Source: Streptomyces malaysiense
Lineage (GTDB): Bacteria; Actinomycetota; Actinomycetes; Streptomycetales; Streptomycetaceae
Direction of reading: 5' to 3'
DNA length: 40,890 nucleotides
Assembly (NCBI RefSeq): GCF_000980885.2
Contig: NZ_LBDA02000013.1
Location: 1-40,890 of the forward strand
The position numbers and the translations under genes are program-made. The first letter of the stretch is position 1; each line of letters begins with the position of its first letter. Shown in pieces: positions 36,032 to 40,890 of the stretch. Below the pieces are notes generated by a model. It saw only the letters and a list, made by a program, of their open reading frames with translations. It was not told the DNA's origin and did no database searches.

Positions 36032-36844
36032 TCAGCCAGTGGCCCACGGCGCCTCGGGGAGCTTGGCGCTGCCGTCGTGCCCGGTGAACTCCAGGGTGGT
36101 CGGCGTTCCCAGGCCCGGCATCCGCATCGTCACCCGTCGCAGGCCGCCGTTGTCGTCCACCCAGTAGGTCAGCGGCGACCGCCCGCCGTCGGGACCGGTG
36201 CCGGGTGTGGTGCCCTTGGCGCGTGGCCCGGCGATCCGGTCGTAGTCGCGGCCGGCGATGCGGTCGCGGCCCAGCCAGCGGGCCCCGGACTGGGCGAGCA
36301 GCATCTGGTTGTCGGGCCGGTCGGCGCCCAGCTCGATCAGCAACTGGAGCCCGGCGTCCAGGGGGTCGGTCGTGTAGGAGCGCGGGGACCAGCCCGAGCG
36401 CGGGATGTGCTCGGCCTGCTGCCACGACGGGCTGCCGTCCAGCGCGGGTGCCAGGCCAAGGCCGTCGCTGTCCCAGACGATCAGGCCGTGGTCGAGCGGC
36501 GCGGCGGAGGATGCGGACGATCCGGCTGACCCGGTGGTCTGGTAGCTCCCCACGCCGTGGTGGGTCCGGTAGTCCACCACGCCGCTGACCCGCAGCACCA
36601 CGCCGCCGCCCTCGGCGGCCGTCAGGGTCACCGACACCGGGCTGGCCTGGTACAGGTTCAGCCGCGACAGCGCCAGCCTTGACGCCTCGTCCATCGTGAC
36701 CGGCCGCTCGGCGCTGCTGCCGGCCAGGCTCCGGTAGGCGGCCACGCCGACCACCGCGGCGCCGCACACCGCGATCGCGACCAGTGTTCTGAGCCAGCGA
36801 GTCCGACGCGGCGCACGGCCGTCGGTCTTCGTCTTCCGAGCCAT
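36032..36844 (-). CDS. Membrane-anchored protein of unknown function
   Basis: 270 aa. One N-terminal membrane segment (residues 18-40) follows a basic stretch, with the remainder probably extracytoplasmic. Later sequence has beta-rich features (PVSVTLTAAEGGGVVLRVSGVVDYRTH, LTYWVDDNGGLRRVTMRMPGLGTPTTLEFTGH) somewhat like LolA/LppX-type lipid-binding folds, but I cannot name the family. ATG 36844 has GAGAAGG at good spacing; ATG 36862 is an alternative. It is 139 bp downstream of the sortase-anchored protein on the same strand but beyond a hairpin. Confidence 0.85.
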   Translation of the reverse strand: MARKTKTDGRAPRRTRWLRTLVAIAVCGAAVVGVAAYRSLAGSSAERPVTMDEASRLALSRLNLYQASPVSVTLTAAEGGGVVLRVSGVVDYRTHHGVGSYQTTGSAGSSASSAAPLDHGLIVWDSDGLGLAPALDGSPSWQQAEHIPRSGWSPRSYTTDPLDAGLQLLIELGADRPDNQMLLAQSGARWLGRDRIAGRDYDRIAGPRAKGTTPGTGPDGGRSPLTYWVDDNGGLRRVTMRMPGLGTPTTLEFTGHDGSAKLPEAPWATG

Positions 36845-36940
36845 GCGGTCGCCTTCTCTCATCGGTCTCTCTCGTCGATCGGTCGCAGTCGGGTGGGCCG
36901 CGGACCACCGGTCCGCAAACCCACCCGATCCGGATCTGTG

Positions 36941-36971
36941 CGACGGCCGGCACGCCGGGCACCGGCCGTCG
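36941..36971. terminator. 10-bp perfect hairpin after the surface-protein gene
   Basis: CGACGGCCGG (36941-36950) and its complement at 36962-36971 flank an 11-nt loop, just downstream of the minus-strand stop at 36983. A smaller repeat, GCGGACC/GGTCCGC at 36900-36916, follows. Confidence 0.7.
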
Positions 36972-36982
36972 CAGAGGAGGGG

Positions 36983-39769
36983 TTACTGGTGCTGGCCCCT
37001 GCGCCTGCGGACCATCACGAGCAGCCCCGTGCCACCCGCGACGAGCACCGCGCAGCCGGCCAGGACCAGCGGAAGCTCCTGGCTCACACCAGTGGAGGCC
37101 AGTTGCGAGCCGGACGGAGAGCCCGCCGGAGGCTGTGCACCCGGTGCGCCCGCTGCGGGCGGCGTCGGCAGCGGCGGTGCCGGCGACGCACTCGGTGCCG
37201 GCGTGGAGCTGGAGCTCGGGGCGGGCAGAGGTTGGTTGACCGCCGTGACCGAGACTCCGGTGCCGAGGTTGTCGGAGGTCAGCACCAGCGGCCCGAACAC
37301 CGGCACGGCCGGTTCGGCGTAGCCGGCCGGCGGGCTGGTCTCCTGCCAGTAGTACGTTCCCACCGTGCCGCTGCCCTGGCAGATGCCGTCGGCCCCGGTC
37401 GTGCAGGGGTCGCCGACCTTGGTGTCCGGCTTCGACCCGTCGGTCTGCAGGCCGTCGGTGCCGTTCGTCTCCTTCCACAGCTGGAACTTGGCCCCGGCCA
37501 GCGGGTTGCCGTGCTGGCCGTGCTTGAGCACGCGCAGCACACCCTCCTGCTGCCGGAAGCCGAAGTCGTAGGTGTGGTTGTTCTCGCCGGGACCGCCGGT
37601 GGTCAGCGCCTTCACCGGATATGCAGTACCGGGCGGCACGGTCCCCTTGGAGTCGACGAAGTGGTTGGTCCCGACGTTCGCGTCGGTCGGCACCCACTCG
37701 TAGAGCGGACCGCCCTTGGCGTAGTCGGCCGGGTTGTCGAGCTTGATGATGTAGTCGGTCTTCGGCTTGAGCCCGCCGGTGACGTCGGAGTCGTCGAAGT
37801 AGTACTCACCCCGCGCCGTCGTCTTCGTCGTGCCGACCAACTTGCCTGATTCGTCGTACAGATGGATCGTCACCCCGGCCGCCGGTCGCTGGCCCGGGTC
37901 CTGGATGCCGGTGCGCTGCGGGTCGTACCAGACCCGGTTGCCGATCTGCAGCGGCGCCTGATCGCAGAGCACCTCCAGGTCGCCCATCGAGGCGCCCTTG
38001 CCGAACGGTGCGTTGGTGTTCGCCGGGGTGAGGCGCAGGCCGAACTGCGGGTCCTGAGTGCCGTCCTTGCGCTCGAGGAACGACGTGCCGTAGCCGAATG
38101 CCTGGTGGTTGGAGTCGAAGGAGGAGACCGCGATGGTGCTCTCGGCCTTGGAGAGCGCCATCCCGGCGAACGCCGTGTTGCGGTGGCCACCCCAGGTGGT
38201 GTCGAAGAAACGGGTGCCCCGAGGGGAGAGCCCGCAGCCGTCGTTGGTGTCCATCACGTACCTGCCGTTCGACAGGCATGCCTTGTTGAGGTCGCCGCCG
38301 GACATGACGTTGGCGACGGAGCCCGGCGCGGGGGCGCCAGGACCGCGGTCGGCGAAGCGGTCGCGGAAGGCGAGCAGCATCGAGCCGTCGGTCTCGAAGA
38401 GGATCTTCCCCAACTCCGGTTCGGGGTTGGCGATCGTGCTCGTACCGCAGGCATTGCCGTTCTGCGTGGTCGGGTACGTGCTGGTCCACGGGAACCAGCC
38501 CGCGCCGGGGCACGGCCCCCCGCCGACCGTCGACTGCCGCGGGTAGTCCAGCGGCTGGTCCAGCACCGGCTTGCTGAATGCCCCGGTGGTGAGGTCGAAC
38601 GGCAGGACCACGGCGCGCATGTCCGTGAGCTTGCCGGTGGACTGGCCGGAGCACACCCCGCCGACGTAGCCGGTGGCGTCCTGCATGCCCAGGCCGAACG
38701 GGCGCCAGTCCCCTGCCGCCGGGCAGCCCGGGTCCGGGATGGCGTAGGACGCCTTCGGCGCCGAGGCCGTCGCCGCGGAGGCGTCGTAGCGGTAGAGCTT
38801 GCGGTCGTTCAGGTTGACGACGAAGAGGTCCTTGCCGTCGTCGGTGATCGCGATGCCGCCCAGGCTCTCCTTGCCGGGCACGTCGAGGAAGGCGTCGTCC
38901 GTCCCCGGCCCGTGCACGGTGCCGCCCGCGTTCGGCACGGTGGTGAAGAGCCTCGTCTTGTTCTGCGCGGGGTCGGTGACGTAGACCGCCCCCGGTCCGC
39001 CCGGGCCGTAGTCGGTGCCGCGCTTGGCCAGCGCGGAGGAGAAGACCCGCTTGTCGGCCCTGTTCCAGGCGATGCCGTACAGCGTGCCAGTGTCGGCGTT
39101 GGTGGCGAGGGTCGTCGCGGTGTTGTTGCCGCTGGAGCCCTCCTGGCCGCGCGCGCTGTACGGGAAGGAGACCAGCGTGCGCTTGCCCCCGCCCTCGTTA
39201 CTGGTCGGCTGGCAGGTCGCCACCAACGGCGCGTTCTTCTGGCAGTAGTCACCCGGGTTCCACAGCCCGGTGGTGTAGGAGACGTTCTTCCCGCCCGAGA
39301 GGTCGACGAACTCCTCGTTGCTGCTCAGCCGGGTCGGTGCACCGTCCAGCCCCTGCCGCGAGGCGAAGGCCGGGAACAGCACGCCCGGCTTCGGATTCAC
39401 CACCTGTACCCGGTACTTGCCGCCGGTCGCCTTGCTCTCGGCCGGCGCCAGTGTCACCGTGCCGTCGGCCGCGGTGATCCCGTCGATGCTGGTTCCGGCG
39501 TCATCGGTGAGGGTCACCGTGACGCCCGCGATGCCCGGTTCCAGCGCGGGCGTCCACGTGCCGCTGGTGTCCACGGCCCGGATCACCCGGACCGTCACCG
39601 ATCCGTCCCCCGCCTGCGGATAGGCCGCCGGGGCCACCACCAGCGAGCAACTGCCGATACCTAAGACGAGCGCCGCAACGCCCCCCAGGGCACGGAGACC
39701 GAGCACCCCTGATCTCCGCCGCCCCGGCCCGCGCGCGGTGCCGTTCCGTTGTTCACTTGTCTGTGTCAT
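36983..39769 (-). CDS. Sortase-anchored surface protein with SdrD-B and SpaA-like domains
   Basis: 928 aa. An N-terminal basic stretch and hydrophobic core (about 24-46) form a secretion signal. A beta-rich domain with DGS-VTV repeats comes first, then a region of about 190-600 with repeated short strands resembling a propeller (GTLYGIAWNRADKRVFSSA, GGIAITDDGKDLFVVNLNDRKLYRYD). An SdrD-B fold follows near 608-720 (IGNRVWYDPQRTGIQD) and an SpaA-like prealbumin repeat (GNPLAGAKFQLW...YYWQETSPPAGYAEP), then a Pro/Ser/Ala linker. The C-terminus has LASTG at 890-894, a hydrophobic segment and RRRR, the LAXTG sorting signal of Streptomyces class E sortases. No sortase is in the window. Start ATG 39769. 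It likely acts in adhesion or in the aerial cell wall. Confidence 0.93.
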   Translation of the reverse strand: MTQTSEQRNGTARGPGRRRSGVLGLRALGGVAALVLGIGSCSLVVAPAAYPQAGDGSVTVRVIRAVDTSGTWTPALEPGIAGVTVTLTDDAGTSIDGITAADGTVTLAPAESKATGGKYRVQVVNPKPGVLFPAFASRQGLDGAPTRLSSNEEFVDLSGGKNVSYTTGLWNPGDYCQKNAPLVATCQPTSNEGGGKRTLVSFPYSARGQEGSSGNNTATTLATNADTGTLYGIAWNRADKRVFSSALAKRGTDYGPGGPGAVYVTDPAQNKTRLFTTVPNAGGTVHGPGTDDAFLDVPGKESLGGIAITDDGKDLFVVNLNDRKLYRYDASAATASAPKASYAIPDPGCPAAGDWRPFGLGMQDATGYVGGVCSGQSTGKLTDMRAVVLPFDLTTGAFSKPVLDQPLDYPRQSTVGGGPCPGAGWFPWTSTYPTTQNGNACGTSTIANPEPELGKILFETDGSMLLAFRDRFADRGPGAPAPGSVANVMSGGDLNKACLSNGRYVMDTNDGCGLSPRGTRFFDTTWGGHRNTAFAGMALSKAESTIAVSSFDSNHQAFGYGTSFLERKDGTQDPQFGLRLTPANTNAPFGKGASMGDLEVLCDQAPLQIGNRVWYDPQRTGIQDPGQRPAAGVTIHLYDESGKLVGTTKTTARGEYYFDDSDVTGGLKPKTDYIIKLDNPADYAKGGPLYEWVPTDANVGTNHFVDSKGTVPPGTAYPVKALTTGGPGENNHTYDFGFRQQEGVLRVLKHGQHGNPLAGAKFQLWKETNGTDGLQTDGSKPDTKVGDPCTTGADGICQGSGTVGTYYWQETSPPAGYAEPAVPVFGPLVLTSDNLGTGVSVTAVNQPLPAPSSSSTPAPSASPAPPLPTPPAAGAPGAQPPAGSPSGSQLASTGVSQELPLVLAGCAVLVAGGTGLLVMVRRRRGQHQ

Positions 39770-39974
39770 CCCCTGCTCTCATCGTTCAGAAGGGTCTGCT
39801 GCCCAACTCCGAGAGAAACGCGTCAAGTTGGTGGGCCGCCTCCAGTGAGCTTAAAGGGAACCCAAGCAAGATCGTTTTGGAATTATGAATTCCGATTCCA
39901 GTGATCCCTTGCCCAACGATCTCCGCCGGGTGTGCCCAGTAGACGGCCGATCCAGGTTTTGCAGGGGGTCAGTC

Positions 39975-40305
39975 GGCGGCGGGGTGAGTCGGCCTTCGAA
40001 GGCGATCTGGAAGGCGTTCAGGGGTGCCTTCCAGCGCATGGCCCATCGCTTGCGGCTGCCGGTCGGTCCACGCTCATCAGCGCCATGTAGACGCACTTCA
40101 TGGCCGCGGCCTCGTCGGGACGGTGGCCACGGGCGCGAACGGCCTTGCGGATACGGGCGTTGACGGACTCGATCGCGTTCGTCGAGCAGACGACCTTGCG
40201 GATCTCGACGTCGAAGGAGAGGAAGGGCACGAACTCGGCCCAGGCGTTCTCGCAGAGCCGGATGACCGCCGGGTACTTCTTCAGGGCTTGATCAAGTTCC
40301 GAAGG
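39975..40305 (-). pseudogene. IS256-family transposase C-terminal remnant
   Basis: Matches to mutator-type transposase read, in order, ELDQALKKYPAVIRLCENAW, FVPFLSFDVEIRKVVCSTNA, then IESVNARIRKAVRARG. After MALMSV the frame shifts and the ending RKRWAMRWKAPLNAFQIAFE continues in another frame. The N-terminal two thirds, with the first catalytic Asp residues, are gone. It is inactive. Confidence 0.85.
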
Positions 40306-40376
40306 TGTCCGGATCGTTGGTGACGCCCAGGATGGGGAGTGCTCGGTAGGGCTCGTCGCGGATCGCCATCGCGCAC

Positions 40377-40439
40377 TTCGGCGACCATGCGCACCGCACG
40401 ACGGCGCAGCTCAAGCGGGTAACGGGAGGGTCTTGCCAT
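40377..40439 (-). pseudogene. IS3-type transposase orfA start fragment
   Basis: The translation from ATG 40439 begins MARPSRYPLELRRRAVRMVA, then EVRD, typical of the small helix-turn-helix subunit of Streptomyces IS3-type elements. After about 21 codons the resemblance ends abruptly at a junction. An AAGGA-like site lies just before the ATG. Confidence 0.6.
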
Positions 40440-40464
40440 GACTCAATCCTTACATGGAGCCCTT

Positions 40465-40890
40465 TCAGCGTTGCCTCTCCAGAGTGAGGACGGCTTTGGC
40501 GATGACGGCCATGAGGTTGGGGCTGCAACGCGCTCCGCGGAAGATCCGCCAGGACTTCAGGCGGGCGCCTCCGCGTTCGACGGGTGCCCGGGCCGCGTAC
40601 AGGGCCCGGTTGACGGTCCGCTCGGTGGGGGTGAGTTCGCCGTTGGACGGGCGGCGCTTGGCGGTGGTGACCCAGTCTCCGGCTCCGATGTAGGCCATGT
40701 CGGCGAGGATCGGGACGCCCTGGCGCTCACAGATTCGGATGATCTTGTGGGTGCGGGCGGCCGTCAGGTCGTGGGTCCGGCCCGGCAGCGCCGGCGACAG
40801 CCACAGGATCTCCCCGGCCGGATCTGTGACGACCTGCACGTTCACTCCGTGCCGTCTGTGCTTGGAGGAGTGTGCGCCGTGAGGCGCTCG
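40465..40890 (-). mobile_element. IS5-family DDE transposase, partial (runs off window end)
   Basis: The frame is open to base 40890, so the N-terminus is outside. The visible part reads SSKHRRHGVNVQVVTDPAG then LSPALPGRTHDLTAARTHKI, ILADMAYIGAG (second catalytic Asp) and [15 protein letters not shown] with the catalytic Glu, ending at TGA 40465. This order fits IS5-type transposases of streptomycetes. The part seen has no frameshift, so the element may be intact. Confidence 0.9.

Noticed and set aside
37862..39664. 600-codon plus-strand frame opposite the surface protein
   Set aside because: Val/Ala/Gly/Arg-rich shadow translation without domain features; the minus strand has signal peptide, repeats and sorting signal.

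Overview
The window is very GC-rich DNA with strong G/C bias at third codon positions, and its gene families point to Streptomyces or a close relative: a SyrB2-type chlorinase, an LmbU-family regulator, CGNR and XRE/TPR regulators, DUF6300, and a LAXTG sortase substrate. It appears to contain the right-hand part of a nonribosomal peptide biosynthetic cluster, followed by a less coherent accessory flank that ends in transposase debris. No tRNA, rRNA or CRISPR array was seen.

Region 1 (2-9298, + strand) is the C-terminal end of a large NRPS. It reads (A)-T / C-A-T-E / C-A-T-TE, so it adds the last residues of a peptide, makes the penultimate one D-configured, and releases the product. A 24-bp perfect inverted repeat ends it.

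Region 2 (9376-14395, - strand) looks like one operon. In transcription order it encodes a stand-alone carrier protein, a SyrB2-like Fe(II)/2-oxoglutarate chlorinase, a type II thioesterase, a CPA2 cation/proton antiporter, a secreted serine protease and a small unknown protein. The first three make a plausible in-trans amino-acid chlorination unit, but no dedicated adenylation enzyme lies in the window.

Region 3 (14802-17561, + strand) encodes a cytochrome P450 and a class III aminotransferase. They are separated by a strong hairpin and end at another hairpin that faces the next, convergent operon.

Region 4 (17650-20962, - strand) is an export cassette: a ribbon-helix-helix protein, a DUF4097 beta-structured protein, and a DrrA/DrrB-type ABC transporter. 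An array of six TGACGTCA-like boxes covers its promoter and overlaps the first start codon.

Region 5 (21166-25918) holds an acyl-CoA carboxylase beta subunit, crotonyl-CoA carboxylase/reductase and a PaiB-like FMN protein (+). These suggest supply of an alkylmalonyl-CoA extender, hence a PKS outside the window. A convergent LmbU-family regulator (-) follows.

Region 6 (25919-31149) has a 1.1-kb stretch without a recognised gene, then a full-length DnaE1-type DNA polymerase III alpha subunit coupled to a DUF6300 protein. A replicative polymerase gene beside a biosynthetic cluster and away from its usual neighbours is a candidate self-resistance target duplicate.

Region 7 (31206-40890) is a flank of mixed, partly decayed genes: a frameshifted XRE/TPR regulator, a 59-aa membrane peptide, a CGNR regulator divergent from an FAD monooxygenase across a perfect palindrome, a chimeric pseudogene, an anchored protein beside a 928-aa sortase-anchored surface protein, and IS256-, IS3- and IS5-type transposase remnants that run off the end.

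Working picture (inference): a chlorinated, possibly NRPS-PKS hybrid peptide with its own exporter, extender supply, LmbU-type control and a possible target-duplicate DnaE. The upstream half of the cluster is outside the window.
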